A DNA stretch of 64,000 nucleotides from ZC4RG30 sp046347045 (GCA_046347045.1 JAXMGX010000002.1:354454-418453); one strand, 5' to 3'. Positions 17,823 through 27,001 are shown, numbered from the stretch's first letter. The notes: generated by a model not told the origin, from the sequence alone. Numbers and translations: made by a program.

Positions 17823-18767
17823 TCAGCGCTTCTCCGCGGCGAGCTCCGCGTACAACCCGCGCACGAAGCGCTCGGCATTCTGCGCGCCCTGCGGCACGCG
17901 CTCATCGAAGGCAGCGGTGGGTTTCGCGGCCAGCACCTGCTCCACCGTCATGCCCTGGCGCACCAGCTTCTCGGTGGCATCGATCAGCGTCACCAGCGTG
18001 TCGCGCTGCTCGATGAGCCCGGCGCGATTCGAGATCGGCCCATGGCCGGGGACCACGCGCGTGGCCGCGCCGGCCTTGCCGATGGCAACGCCCAGCGCCT
18101 CGACGATGCCGCGAAAGCTGCCGCCATTGTTGCGGTCGGCCACCGGGTAGCCGACGCTGCGGTAGAAATCCCCCACCACCAGCACATCCAGCCCGGGGAA
18201 TTCGATCATCACGTCGCCATCGGTATGCGCAGCCGGCACCGGCGTCAGGTGCACGGACTGGCCATTCAGGTACAGCGAGGTGGGCCCCTCGAAGGTGAGC
18301 ACCGGCAGCGCCTCGGCCACTGCGGGCGTGCCCGGCGTGCCGTTGGCATTGGGCGCGGGATAGCGCAGCCGCTGCCGCACCGAATCGCGCGCGATGACGG
18401 TGGCCCCGGCCCTGGTGAAATTGGCATTGCCGCCGGTGTGGTCGCCGTGCACATGCGTGTTCAGCAGGAAGCGCAGCCGCGCCTGCGAGAAGGTGCGGAT
18501 GGCCGCGATGAGCTTGTCGGACAGCGGCGCGTACTGCGAGTCGATGATCAGCGCGCCATCGGGCCCGGCCAGGACCGACACGGTGCCACCCTGTCCTTCC
18601 AGTGCATACAGGTCGCCTGCCACACGCGTGACGCGAATCTGCACCTGGGAAAAATCCTGCGCGGCGGCAGCCGGTGCTGCGCTGGCAGGCGCAGCAGTGG
18701 CAGGCGCCGCAGCCTGCGCGGCCACAGGCAGGATGCCGATCAGCACGGTCGAAACGATGGCTTTCAT
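17823..18767 (-). CDS. Secreted metallo-beta-lactamase-fold hydrolase
   Basis: The 314-residue product has an N-terminal signal peptide followed by an Ala/Pro-rich linker (residues 20-38), then an MBL domain. The zinc-binding motif is visible as THVHGDHTGG (about residues 104-113), with further ligands at PAAHTDGDV and VVPGHGP. The domain belongs to the broad MBL hydrolase superfamily (quinoprotein relay-like and similar), so the substrate cannot be told. GGGGGGAA precedes the start; I take ATG 18767 rather than the GTG one codon earlier. It stands alone between convergent yraN and sspB. Confidence 0.85.
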   Translation of the reverse strand: MKAIVSTVLIGILPVAAQAAAPATAAPASAAPAAAAQDFSQVQIRVTRVAGDLYALEGQGGTVSVLAGPDGALIIDSQYAPLSDKLIAAIRTFSQARLRFLLNTHVHGDHTGGNANFTRAGATVIARDSVRQRLRYPAPNANGTPGTPAVAEALPVLTFEGPTSLYLNGQSVHLTPVPAAHTDGDVMIEFPGLDVLVVGDFYRSVGYPVADRNNGGSFRGIVEALGVAIGKAGAATRVVPGHGPISNRAGLIEQRDTLVTLIDATEKLVRQGMTVEQVLAAKPTAAFDERVPQGAQNAERFVRGLYAELAAEKR

Positions 18768-18803
18768 CACTTCCCCCCGGTATTCACCGCGAACGTTGTA
18801 AGG

Positions 18804-19223
18804 CTATTTCACCACTTTCAGACTGGGCCGGCGCGGCTTCTCCGGCGGCGGTGGCGTGGGTTCCGGCTCCTCGCTGTCGCCGGTGGTGCCTGGCGCGCCC
18901 GGAACGGCCGCCTCATCGGTGAACACCATGCCCTGGCCCGTTTCGCGCGCATAGATGCCGAGCACATGGTCCACCGGCACGTGGATGCGATGCCCCACGC
19001 CGCCGAAGCGCGCGTTGAATTCCACCGCCTGGGCGCCGATCTGGAAATTCTGCGTGGCGGAGGCCGAGATGTTCAGCACGATCTTGCCCTCCTTCACGAA
19101 CTGGCGCGGCACCTGCACCGCGTCCGAGCCGGCGTCGACGATCAGATGCGGCGTGTAGCCGCAGTCGACCATCCAGTCCAGCATCGCGCGCAGCAGGTAA
19201 GGCCGCCGCGACAGCTCAGGCAA
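18804..19223 (-). CDS. sspB: ClpXP adaptor SspB
   Basis: SspB tethers ssrA-tagged and other substrates to ClpXP. The 139-residue protein contains RPYLLRAMLDWMVDCGYTPHL at its N terminus, then IVLNISASATQNFQIG and VEFNARFGG, the conserved peptide-binding core. A Pro/Glu-rich flexible linker leads to the C-terminal ClpX-binding tail RRPSLKVVK. I chose TTG at 19223 because GGGAG lies seven bases upstream. The start overlaps the sspA stop by 8 bases, confirming the sspA-sspB operon. Confidence 0.95.
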   Translation of the reverse strand: MPELSRRPYLLRAMLDWMVDCGYTPHLIVDAGSDAVQVPRQFVKEGKIVLNISASATQNFQIGAQAVEFNARFGGVGHRIHVPVDHVLGIYARETGQGMVFTDEAAVPGAPGTTGDSEEPEPTPPPPEKPRRPSLKVVK

Positions 19224-19842
19224 TGCGCATCTCCCGCTCCTGCGGCGACAGGCTCATCCGGAACGCAGGGCGCGAGAACAGCAGGTTGGCGTACTTCATC
19301 AAGGGCGCGGCCTCCTTCGGCAGGTCGATGCGGTAGCGCGGCAGGCGCCACAGTATCGGTGCGATGGTGACATCGACCAGGGACAATTCGTCGCTGACGA
19401 AATAGGGCTTGTTGCGCACGAAGTCCACCGTCTGCACGATGAGATCGCGCAATTCGCCGCGCAGCCGTGGCGCATCGGCATGCTCGGGCGGCAGCTTGTC
19501 GAGCTGCGTCGCGATGCCGTACCAGTCGCGCTCGATGCGATGCAGCGCCAGGCGGAACTGCGCGCGCGACACCGGGTCCACCGGCATCAGCGGCGGATGC
19601 GGAAAGCGCTCATCGAGGTACTCGATGATGATGCGCGAGTCGTACAAAACCAGGTCGCGATCGACCAGCGTCGGCAACGAATGATCGGGATTCAGGTCGA
19701 GCAGGTCTTCCGGGAAACGACCCGGCGTGACGCTGACGATCTCGATCTCGACGTCCTTTTCCGCCAGTACGATACGGGTCCGGTGGCTGGCGGCCTCATC
19801 CGGAGCCGAGAACAATGTCATCACGGCGTGGCGACTCGTCAA
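19216..19842 (-). CDS. sspA: Stringent starvation protein A (RNA polymerase-associated GST-fold protein)
   Basis: SspA binds RNA polymerase sigma70 holoenzyme and affects stress and virulence transcription. The 208-residue protein has a GST fold: VMTLFSAPDEAASHRTRIVLAEKDV at the start (no catalytic Cys/Ser at the usual glutathione site), NPDHSLPTLVDRDLVLYDSRIIIEYLDERFP, and an all-helical C-terminal domain. It sits between petC and sspB, the common gammaproteobacterial petABC-sspAB order. Confidence 0.95.
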   Translation of the reverse strand: MTSRHAVMTLFSAPDEAASHRTRIVLAEKDVEIEIVSVTPGRFPEDLLDLNPDHSLPTLVDRDLVLYDSRIIIEYLDERFPHPPLMPVDPVSRAQFRLALHRIERDWYGIATQLDKLPPEHADAPRLRGELRDLIVQTVDFVRNKPYFVSDELSLVDVTIAPILWRLPRYRIDLPKEAAPLMKYANLLFSRPAFRMSLSPQEREMRIA

Positions 19843-19894
19843 TGCAGGACTTCACTGGCTGCGGCGCGGAACCAATGATCCACGCCGCGCGTGC

Positions 19895-20698
19895 TCAATG
19901 TACGTCCTTCCAGTATTCCTTCTTGAGCATCCAGGCAAACACGGTGAACACCATCAGGAACAGCACCACCCAGATGCCGATGCTGCGGCGCTGGGTCTGC
20001 GAGGGATCGCTGGCATAGTCGAGGAAGTTGACCGTGTCGCGCACGAAGCCGTCGAACTCCTCGGGCTTCATGCGGCCAGCAGCCACGGTCTCGAAGCGTT
20101 CGACCACCTTGCCGCCGTGAGAAGTCAGGCCGGTGCCGATCACCGCCGCCTTCACGCCCTCGAGATCCGACAGCACGGCCGGCATGGCCGCGCCCTCCAG
20201 CACCAGGTTGTTGGTGCCCGTGGGCCGCGTCGTGTCGACGTAGAAGCCCTTCAGGAACTGGTACACCCAGTCGGTGCCCCGGTAACGCGCCACCAGCGAC
20301 AGGTCCGGCGGCACGCGACCGAACCAGGCCTCGGCCTCGGCATGCGGGAAGCTCGACACCATGTAGTCGGTGGGCTTGGCATCGGTGGGGATCAGCGTCG
20401 CGCGAAGCTGCTCGTCGGAGATGCCAAGGTCGTTGGCCATGCGCGAATAGCGCATGTACTTCAGCGAGTGACAACCCATGCAGTAGTTCACGAAGTTCGC
20501 GGCGCCGCGCTGCAGCGACGCGGTGTTGGTCACCTCGTTGTCTGCCTTCCAGGCGTCCCAGTGCACCTGCTGCGCACCCTCGTGGCCGCCCTCTTCCGCC
20601 GCCGTGGCGGCGCCATTACCCAGCACGAGCCCCGCCGCCAGCAGCAGCGAGACAATCGATTTGGGCACCCAACGAATCTGCATGGCGCGCTCAGTCAT
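19895..20698 (-). CDS. petC: Ubiquinol-cytochrome c reductase, cytochrome c1 subunit
   Basis: Cytochrome c1 takes electrons from the Rieske protein and passes them to soluble cytochrome c. The 267-residue protein has a signal peptide (hydrophobic residues 16-33), the haem motif CMGCHS, and the likely axial Met in AAGRMKPEEF. One C-terminal membrane anchor (IGIWVVLFLMVFTVFAWML) precedes a Lys-rich tail. The ATG at 20698 lies within the end of petB; a downstream ATG at 20683 is possible. It is the third gene of petABC. Confidence 0.95.
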   Translation of the reverse strand: MTERAMQIRWVPKSIVSLLLAAGLVLGNGAATAAEEGGHEGAQQVHWDAWKADNEVTNTASLQRGAANFVNYCMGCHSLKYMRYSRMANDLGISDEQLRATLIPTDAKPTDYMVSSFPHAEAEAWFGRVPPDLSLVARYRGTDWVYQFLKGFYVDTTRPTGTNNLVLEGAAMPAVLSDLEGVKAAVIGTGLTSHGGKVVERFETVAAGRMKPEEFDGFVRDTVNFLDYASDPSQTQRRSIGIWVVLFLMVFTVFAWMLKKEYWKDVH

Positions 20699-21941
20699 GA
20701 TGGAAAGTCACTCTTGCGGGCACGCGGCTGGTGGATTCGCCGCGCGTGTAGAAGGGCATCAGCACGAAGAAGGCGAAGTACAGGCCGGCGAAGATGCGTG
20801 CGGCCAGCACATACGAGCCTTCGGCGGGCTTGAGGCCCAGGTATCCCAGCGCGATGAACGAGACCACGAACACCGTCAGCGCGATCTTCCACGTCAGCGG
20901 CCGGTAGCGCGTCGACTTGACCGGCGAGCGGTCGAGCCAGGGCAGCAGGAAGAAGCCGATCAGCGACAGGGCCATGAGCAAGGCACCCATCTGCTGGTCC
21001 GGCACCGCGCGCAGGATGGCGTAGAAGGGCGTGAAGTACCACACCGGCGCGATGTGCAGCGGCGTGTTCAACGGCTGCGCCGGCTCGAAGTTCGGCGCCT
21101 CGAGGAACAGCCCCCCGAAGGTGGGCACGAAGAACAGCACGATGGCGAACAGGATCAGGAACACGCCCACGCCGACCAGGTCCTTCACCGTGTAGTACGG
21201 ATGGAAGGGAATGCCGTCGACCGGCTTGCCATCCGGGCCCTTGTTGGCCTTGATCTCGATGCCGTCCGGGTTGTTCGAGCCGTTTTGGCGCAGCGCCACC
21301 AGGTGCAGGGCCACCAGGAGCAGCAGCACCAGCGGCACCGCCACCACGTGCAGCGCGAAGAAGCGGTTCAGCGTGGCGTCGGCGATGCCGTAGTCACCGC
21401 GGATCCACTCGACCAGCCCCGGCCCGATGACCGGGATGGTACCGAACAGGTTCACGATCACCTGCGCGCCCCAGTAGGACATGTTGCCCCAGGGCAGCAC
21501 GTAGCCCATGAAGGCCTCGGCCATCAGCGCCATGTACACGGCCATGCCGAACAGCCACAGCAGTTCGCGCGGCGCCTTGTACGAGCCGTACAGGAAGGCG
21601 CGGAACATGTGCAGGTACACCACGATGAAGAACGCCGATGCGCCCGTGGAATGCATGTAGCGCAGGAGCCACCCGTAGGGCACCTCGCGCATGATGTATT
21701 CGACGGAATCGAAGGCCGTGGCTTCGCCCACCTTGTAGTGCATGGTGAGGAAGATGCCGGTGACCAGCTGCATGACCAGCGCCACCAGCGACAGCACACC
21801 GAAGAAGTACCAGAAGTTGAAATTCTTCGGGGCGTAGTAGCCGGTGAGCTGGTCGCGCACGAAGGCGTCGACCGGCAGCCGGTTGTTCAGCCACAGGAGA
21901 AAACCCTTGCGCACGGGCAGTGCGTCGTTGCTGCCGGCCAT
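20691..21941 (-). CDS. petB: Ubiquinol-cytochrome c reductase, cytochrome b subunit
   Basis: Cytochrome b holds haems bL and bH and both quinone sites of the bc1 complex. The 416-residue protein has about eight membrane helices. Haem-ligand histidines are visible in RYMHSTGASAFFIVVYLHMF and in FALHVVAVPLVLLLLVALHL. The Qo-site tetrapeptide is PVWY (in APVWYFTPFYAILR) rather than the PEWY of mitochondria and alphaproteobacteria. petA ends one base before its start, and petC overlaps its end. Confidence 0.97.
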   Translation of the reverse strand: MAGSNDALPVRKGFLLWLNNRLPVDAFVRDQLTGYYAPKNFNFWYFFGVLSLVALVMQLVTGIFLTMHYKVGEATAFDSVEYIMREVPYGWLLRYMHSTGASAFFIVVYLHMFRAFLYGSYKAPRELLWLFGMAVYMALMAEAFMGYVLPWGNMSYWGAQVIVNLFGTIPVIGPGLVEWIRGDYGIADATLNRFFALHVVAVPLVLLLLVALHLVALRQNGSNNPDGIEIKANKGPDGKPVDGIPFHPYYTVKDLVGVGVFLILFAIVLFFVPTFGGLFLEAPNFEPAQPLNTPLHIAPVWYFTPFYAILRAVPDQQMGALLMALSLIGFFLLPWLDRSPVKSTRYRPLTWKIALTVFVVSFIALGYLGLKPAEGSYVLAARIFAGLYFAFFVLMPFYTRGESTSRVPARVTFHHD

Positions 21942-22565
21942 TTATGCCACTCCCTTTTCGGACGGGGCGACACCGATGACCAGCGTCTTGTCGTCGCGGA
22001 ACGAGTAATCGGGTATGCGCAGATTCACCGAGGCCGGCGAACCCTGGAACACCCGACCCGACAGGTCGAAGCGCGAACCGTGGCAGGGGCAGAAGAAGCC
22101 GCCCGGCCAGTCCGCGCCCAGTTCCGGAATCGCCGGCTCGAAACGCGCCTTCGGCAGGCAACCCAGGTGGGTGCAGGTACCGTCGAGCACGAGAAACTCC
22201 GGCTTGACGGCACGCGCAGCATTGCGCGTGTATGCGGGCTGCTCGGATTCCTTCGAATCAGGATCCTTGAGCTTGTCGTCGTGGCCCGCCAGATGCTGCA
22301 GCATCTCCGGCGTGCGGCGCACGATGTACATGGGCTTCCTGCGGTAGACGTACACCACCATCTGCCCGGGTTCGAGCTTGGACAGATCCACCTCGACCGG
22401 GGCGCCGGCGGCGCGGGCTCGTTCGGAGGGACTCCAGGAGGCAATGAAGGGCACCGCTGCGAATACCACGCCCACCGCACCGGTGGCCGCAGTCGCGATG
22501 GTGAGGAATCCGCGTCGTTCCTGGTCGACGTCGCCCGCGGCGGGAGCGGAAGAATGATCGCTCAT
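21942..22565 (-). CDS. petA: Ubiquinol-cytochrome c reductase, Rieske iron-sulfur subunit
   Basis: The Rieske subunit carries the 2Fe-2S cluster that oxidises ubiquinol. The 207-residue protein shows both cluster-binding boxes, CTHLGC and CPCHGS. The N terminus has a twin-arginine-like motif ERRGFLTIA before a membrane helix (AVGVVFAAVPFIASW), consistent with Tat export. It is the first gene of petABC. The ATG at 22565 begins MSDHSS; upstream in-frame sequence belongs to the divergent protease gene. Confidence 0.96.
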   Translation of the reverse strand: MSDHSSAPAAGDVDQERRGFLTIATAATGAVGVVFAAVPFIASWSPSERARAAGAPVEVDLSKLEPGQMVVYVYRRKPMYIVRRTPEMLQHLAGHDDKLKDPDSKESEQPAYTRNAARAVKPEFLVLDGTCTHLGCLPKARFEPAIPELGADWPGGFFCPCHGSRFDLSGRVFQGSPASVNLRIPDYSFRDDKTLVIGVAPSEKGVA

Positions 22566-22643
22566 TATGGTTCTTGAGGCTCTTCTTAAGGGTGCCCGCC
22601 GCGCCTGGCTGCCTTTCAACCTCGGCGGTTCGGACAGCCCGGC

Positions 22644-22649
22644 ATTATA
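22644..22649 (-). promoter_or_regulatory. Candidate -10 element of the petABC promoter
   Basis: TATAAT on the minus strand, 79 bases before the petA start, in the 130-bp gap between petA and the divergent degS-like gene. The sequence 17 bases upstream (GGTGGG) is a poor -35, so assignment rests on the perfect -10 alone. Confidence 0.45.
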
Positions 22650-22695
22650 CACTATCGAAACGCGGGCCCACCCTTGAGGCCCTTGGGTCCCATCC

Positions 22696-23886
22696 TTGAG
22701 CACGCCGAAGCGCAATGCCCTGTTCATCCTCTCCTCGGTGGTGGCAGGCCTGGCCGTCGCCTGGCTGGTGGCGCGGCTGTATCCGGGGTTCATCCATTCC
22801 GCCCCCTTGACCACAGCCGTACCGGCCGCCGCGCCTCGGAGTCCTGCGCCGGTGCGCGAACCGGACAAACCCGCCGCCACCGAGACGGCGCTGTCCCACT
22901 CCCCGCTGCTGCGGGAGTCCGGCCCCCAGGGCAGTTTCAGTGCCGCCGTACGCGCCGCCGCGCCGGCGGTGGTCAGCGTCTATGCCCAGCGCACCGAGCG
23001 CACGCCGGCATCGGTGTTCGACCAGGTATTCGGCCCGCAACGCCCGCGGGCGCAACAGGCGCTGGGCTCGGGAGTCATCGTGGACACGCAGGGCCACATC
23101 GTCACCAACCACCATGTGATCGAAGGCTCCGACCGCATCCGCGTGCAGCTTGCCGACGGCCGCGAGGCCGACGCCACCGTGGTGGGCAGCGACCCGGGCA
23201 CCGATCTTGCCGTGCTGCAGATCCATCTGCCCAGGCTGCCGGTGATGATGCTGGGCAGGTCCGACCGGGTGCAGGTGGGCGATGTGGTGCTGGCCATAGG
23301 CACGCCGCTGGGGCTGTCGCAGACGGTGACCCACGGCATCGTCAGCGCCGTCGGACGCGCGCAGCTCGGCGTCGCCGACTACGAGAACTTCATCCAGACC
23401 GACGCGGCCATCAACTTCGGCAATTCCGGCGGTGCGCTGGTGGATTTCCGCGGCGAGCTGATCGGCATCAACACCGCGGTGCTGGGCAAGAATCTGGGCG
23501 CCGAGGGCATCAGCGTGTCCATCCCGGTGGACCTGGTGCGCGGCGTGATGAACGAGATCGTCCAGCATGGCAGGGTGATCCGCGGCTGGATCGGCATCGT
23601 CACGGTGGACGTGGGCGCGGAGGATGCGGCGCGCGCCGGCCTTGCACAGCCGGGCGTGGCCATCGCCAACCTGTACCGCGACTCCCCCGCCATGCAAGTC
23701 GGCCTGGCGCGACGCGACCTGCTGCTGACCGTGAACGGCGCGCCGGTGCGCAACGCGCAGGATGCGCTCGCGCGCATCGCCAGCCGCAAGCCCGGCAGCA
23801 CGGTGAAGATCGCCGGCATCCGCGGCACGCAGCGCTTCAGCGTGGACGTGAAGGTGATCGAGGCGCCGGCGCAGACCGCGGAGTAG
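22696..23886 (+). CDS. degS: DegS-like membrane-anchored trypsin-like serine protease with PDZ domain
   Basis: The 396-residue protein has one N-terminal membrane segment (about residues 8-25), a Pro/Ala linker, a trypsin-fold domain and one C-terminal PDZ domain. This is the DegS layout, the stress sensor that cuts RseA to release sigmaE. The catalytic triad is visible: His in VTNHHVIEG, Asp in GTDLAVLQ, Ser in FGNSGGAL. A DegQ-type periplasmic role is the alternative. The TTG at 22696 gives MSTPKRNALF; no strong ribosome-binding site is seen. It is divergent from petABC and convergent with murA. Confidence 0.88.
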   Translation: MSTPKRNALFILSSVVAGLAVAWLVARLYPGFIHSAPLTTAVPAAAPRSPAPVREPDKPAATETALSHSPLLRESGPQGSFSAAVRAAAPAVVSVYAQRTERTPASVFDQVFGPQRPRAQQALGSGVIVDTQGHIVTNHHVIEGSDRIRVQLADGREADATVVGSDPGTDLAVLQIHLPRLPVMMLGRSDRVQVGDVVLAIGTPLGLSQTVTHGIVSAVGRAQLGVADYENFIQTDAAINFGNSGGALVDFRGELIGINTAVLGKNLGAEGISVSIPVDLVRGVMNEIVQHGRVIRGWIGIVTVDVGAEDAARAGLAQPGVAIANLYRDSPAMQVGLARRDLLLTVNGAPVRNAQDALARIASRKPGSTVKIAGIRGTQRFSVDVKVIEAPAQTAE

Positions 23887-23928
23887 CCACGCCGGCACCG
23901 CGGCGAGTGCGCGGCGCGGGCGACCCGG

Positions 23929-25188
23929 TCAGTTCGGCACGCGGCGGATCTCGGCGCCGAGCTGCGACAGCTTCTCTTCGATGGATTCGTAGCCGCGGTC
24001 GATGTGGTAGATGCGGTCGATCTCGGTGCGGCCCTCGGCAACCAGCCCCGCGAGCACGAGGCTCGCCGACGCACGCAGGTCGGTGGCCATCACCGGCGCG
24101 GCGGTGAGCCGCGGCACGCCCTTGATGATGGCGGTGTTGCCCTCGAGGCGGATCTCCGCACCCATGCGCCGCATCTCGAGCATGTGCATGAAGCGGTTCT
24201 CGAAGATGGTTTCAATGATGGTGCCCACACCATCGGCCACGCAGTCCAGCGCAGCGAACTGCGCCTGCATGTCGGTGGGGAATGCCGGATACGGTGCAGT
24301 GCGCACATCCACCGATTTCGGGCGGCGGCCGCGCATGTCGAGGTCGATCCAGTCGTTGCCGGTCTCGATGACGGCGCCGGCCTCCTGCAGCTTCAGCAAC
24401 ACGGCATCAAGGTGGCCGGGCGTGGTGTGGTGCGCGCGCACGCGGCCACCGGTGATGGCGCCGGCCACCAGGAAGGTGCCGGTCTCGATGCGGTCGGGCT
24501 GCACTTCGTGGCGCGTGCCGTGCAGGCGCTCCACGCCCTGGATGACGATGCGGTCGGTGCCGGCGCCCTGGATCTTCGCCCCCATGGCGACGAGGAAATT
24601 GGCGAGGTCGACCACCTCGGGCTCGCGCGCCGCATTTTCCAGCACTGTCTCGCCATCGGCCAGCACCGCGGCGGTCATCAGATTTTCGGTGCCGGTGACG
24701 GTGACGGTATCGAGCACCAGTCGCGCGCCCTTCAGCCGGCCGGCGCGTGCGCGGATGTAGCCGTTCTCGATGTGGATTTCCGCGCCCATGGCCTGCAAGC
24801 CGGCCACGTGGATGTTCACCGGCCGCGCACCGATGGCGCAGCCGCCGGGCAGCGACACATCGGCCTTGCCGAAGCGCGCCAGCAGCGGCCCCAGCACCAG
24901 GATGGCCGCGCGCATGGTCTTCACCAGCTCGTACGGGGCGACGAACTCGCGGATGCCGCGGGTGTCCACCTCGACATGCATGCGCTCGCCCACGGTGACC
25001 GCCACGCCCATGCGGCCCAGGAGCTCGATCATCGTGGTGACGTCGCGCAGGTGCGGCACATTGCCGATCGACACCGGCTCGGATGCCAGCAGCGATGCGG
25101 CCAGGATGGGCAGCGCCGCGTTCTTGGCGCCCGAGATGCGCACGTCGCCGTTGAGGGGCTTGCCGCCCGTGATCTGCAGCTTGTCCAT
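23929..25188 (-). CDS. murA: UDP-N-acetylglucosamine 1-carboxyvinyltransferase
   Basis: MurA transfers enolpyruvate from PEP to UDP-GlcNAc, the committed step of peptidoglycan synthesis and the target of fosfomycin. The 419-residue protein starts MDKLQITGGKPLNGDVRISG. It has the active-site Cys loop GGCAIGARPVNIH (about residues 114-126) and ends with GYESIEEKLSQLGAEIRRV. The fosfomycin-binding Cys is present, so sensitivity would be expected from this site. It is in an operon with ibaG, 12 bases apart. Confidence 0.97.
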   Translation of the reverse strand: MDKLQITGGKPLNGDVRISGAKNAALPILAASLLASEPVSIGNVPHLRDVTTMIELLGRMGVAVTVGERMHVEVDTRGIREFVAPYELVKTMRAAILVLGPLLARFGKADVSLPGGCAIGARPVNIHVAGLQAMGAEIHIENGYIRARAGRLKGARLVLDTVTVTGTENLMTAAVLADGETVLENAAREPEVVDLANFLVAMGAKIQGAGTDRIVIQGVERLHGTRHEVQPDRIETGTFLVAGAITGGRVRAHHTTPGHLDAVLLKLQEAGAVIETGNDWIDLDMRGRRPKSVDVRTAPYPAFPTDMQAQFAALDCVADGVGTIIETIFENRFMHMLEMRRMGAEIRLEGNTAIIKGVPRLTAAPVMATDLRASASLVLAGLVAEGRTEIDRIYHIDRGYESIEEKLSQLGAEIRRVPN

Positions 25189-25200
25189 GGTGGCCTTGCG

Positions 25201-25440
25201 TTACCGCGACTGCGCGAGTTCGTCGGGGGTCAGCGTCTGCAGCTGCAGCGCGTGGATCTCGCCGCCCATGCGATCGCCCAGCGACTTGTACACGAGCTGG
25301 TGGCGCTGCAGCGGCCGCAGGCCTTTGAACTCGGCTGCCACCACGATGGCCTCGTAATGCACGTTGTCTTCGGAGCGCACGCGCACCTGCGCGCCGGGGA
25401 ACGCCTTGCTGATCAGCTCTTCGATCTGGTTCGGATTCAT
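25201..25440 (-). CDS. ibaG: BolA-family protein IbaG (YrbA)
   Basis: The 79-residue product is a BolA-like protein that pairs with monothiol glutaredoxins in iron-sulfur handling. The sequence MNPNQIEELISKAFPGAQVRV, then HYEAIVVAAEFKG and RHQLVYKSLGDRMGGEIHAL, shows the BolA fold with its conserved His. It precedes murA, as yrbA does in E. coli. It is divergent from kdsD across 64 bases. Confidence 0.93.
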   Translation of the reverse strand: MNPNQIEELISKAFPGAQVRVRSEDNVHYEAIVVAAEFKGLRPLQRHQLVYKSLGDRMGGEIHALQLQTLTPDELAQSR

Positions 25441-25504
25441 CGATGCCTTCGAGTTGTGGCGCGACGGAAGGACGCGCAGTTTAAGCTATGATCGGCCGCA
25501 ACAG

Positions 25505-26476
25505 ATGCCCAACCCGACCCTGATTGCCGCCGGCCGGCGCGCCCTGGAAATCGAATCCCGGGCCGTGGCCGAACTGCTGCCGCGCGTTGACGCGTCATTC
25601 GCGCGGACCTGCGAGCTCATCCTCGCCGCGCGCGGCCGCGTGGTGGTCAGCGGCCTGGGCAAGTCGGGCCTGGTGGGCCACAAGATCGCGGCCACGCTTG
25701 CCAGCACCGGCACGCCGGCTTTCTTCCTGCATGCGGCCGAGGCCAGCCACGGCGACCTGGGCATGGTGATGCGCGGCGATGTGCTGCTGGCCATCTCCAA
25801 TTCAGGCGAGACACCCGAGCTGCTGGCGCTGCTGCCCCCGCTGCGGCGGCTGGCCGTGCCCGTGATCGCGATGACCGGCCACGCCGGGTCCACGCTGGCG
25901 CGCGAGGCGACCGTGCACATCGATGTGTCGGTGACCGAGGAAGCCTGCCCGCTGAACCTCGCGCCCACCGCCAGCACCACCGCGACGCTGGCCATGGGCG
26001 ATGCGCTGGCCACCGCACTGCTGGAAGCACGCGGCTTCACCAGCGAGGATTTTGCGCGCGCCCATCCCGGCGGCGCGCTGGGCCGCAAGCTGCTGCTGCA
26101 TGTCGGCGATGTCATGCGCCGCGGCGAGGAATTGCCGCGCGTGGCGCCGGAGGCAACGCTGGTACAGGGCCTGGTTGAGATGAGCCGCAAGGGCCTGGGC
26201 ATGACGGCAGTGATCGACGATGCCGGCAGGCTCGTCGGCGTGTTCACCGACGGCGACCTGCGCCGGGCCGTGGATCGCGGCATCGACCTGCGTGCCGGCA
26301 CCATGCAGGACGCCATGACGGTCCGGCCGCGCAGCATCACGCCCGGCGAACTGGCCGCCGAGGCCGTGAACCGCATGCAGGAACACCGCATCACCGCGCT
26401 GCCGGTGATCGATGCCGCAGGCCGGCTCGTGGGCGCGCTGAACATACACGACCTGCTGCGCGCGGGAGTGGTCTGA
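25505..26476 (+). CDS. kdsD: Arabinose-5-phosphate isomerase KdsD
   Basis: KdsD converts ribulose-5-phosphate to arabinose-5-phosphate, the first step to Kdo for lipid A/LPS. The 323-residue protein has an N-terminal SIS sugar-isomerase domain (VVVSGLGKSGLVGHKIAATL; SHGDLGMV; AISNSGETPEL). Two C-terminal CBS domains follow (VMRRGEELPRV onward and MTVRPRSITPG onward). A -10-like TATGAT at 25487-25492 lies 12 bases before the ATG, leaving a very short leader. The stop overlaps the kdsC start. Confidence 0.96.
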   Translation: MPNPTLIAAGRRALEIESRAVAELLPRVDASFARTCELILAARGRVVVSGLGKSGLVGHKIAATLASTGTPAFFLHAAEASHGDLGMVMRGDVLLAISNSGETPELLALLPPLRRLAVPVIAMTGHAGSTLAREATVHIDVSVTEEACPLNLAPTASTTATLAMGDALATALLEARGFTSEDFARAHPGGALGRKLLLHVGDVMRRGEELPRVAPEATLVQGLVEMSRKGLGMTAVIDDAGRLVGVFTDGDLRRAVDRGIDLRAGTMQDAMTVRPRSITPGELAAEAVNRMQEHRITALPVIDAAGRLVGALNIHDLLRAGVV

Positions 26477-26991
26477 TGCCCACGCCCATACCGGCCTGCA
26501 TCACGCACCGGCTGGCGCGCCGCCTCGCGCTGCTGGTACTCGATGTGGATGGCGTGCTCACCGATGGCGGGCTGTGGTTCGGCCCGCGCGGCGAGGCGCT
26601 GAAGCGGTTTCACGTGCGCGACGGGCATGGCATCAAACTGCTGCGCGCGGCCGGCATCGAGGTGGCGCTGGTGTCCGGTCGCCGTTCGGCGGCCGTCGGC
26701 GCGCGCGCCCGTGAGCTGGGCGTGAAGCTGGTGCTGCAGGGCGTGGCCGACAAGAGCCAGGCGCTCGACCGCCTGCTGCAGCGCCTGTCGCTCACCGATA
26801 CACAAGTGGCCTGCATCGGTGACGACACCCCCGACGTGCCGCTGTTCGTGCGCGTGGCGCTGGCCGTGGCGGTGCGCGATGCGCATCCGCTGGCGGCGCG
26901 CGCGGCGCATTGCCGCACCACGCTGCCCGGCGGCAACGGCGCGGTGCGGGAAGTGGTCGACTGGATACTGGCGGCGAGGAACAAGGTGTGA
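26476..26991 (+). CDS. kdsC: 3-deoxy-D-manno-octulosonate 8-phosphate phosphatase KdsC
   Basis: KdsC removes phosphate from Kdo-8-phosphate. The 171-residue HAD-family (C0-type, no cap) enzyme shows motif I LVLDVDGVLTDG, motif II VSGRRS, the motif III Lys near GVADKSQ, and motif IV CIGDDTPDVPL. The ATG overlaps the kdsD stop (TGATG), so the two steps of Kdo synthesis are coupled. lptC follows after 10 bases. Confidence 0.95.
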   Translation: MPTPIPACITHRLARRLALLVLDVDGVLTDGGLWFGPRGEALKRFHVRDGHGIKLLRAAGIEVALVSGRRSAAVGARARELGVKLVLQGVADKSQALDRLLQRLSLTDTQVACIGDDTPDVPLFVRVALAVAVRDAHPLAARAAHCRTTLPGGNGAVREVVDWILAARNKV

Positions 26992-27001
26992 GGTCGCTCC
27001 G

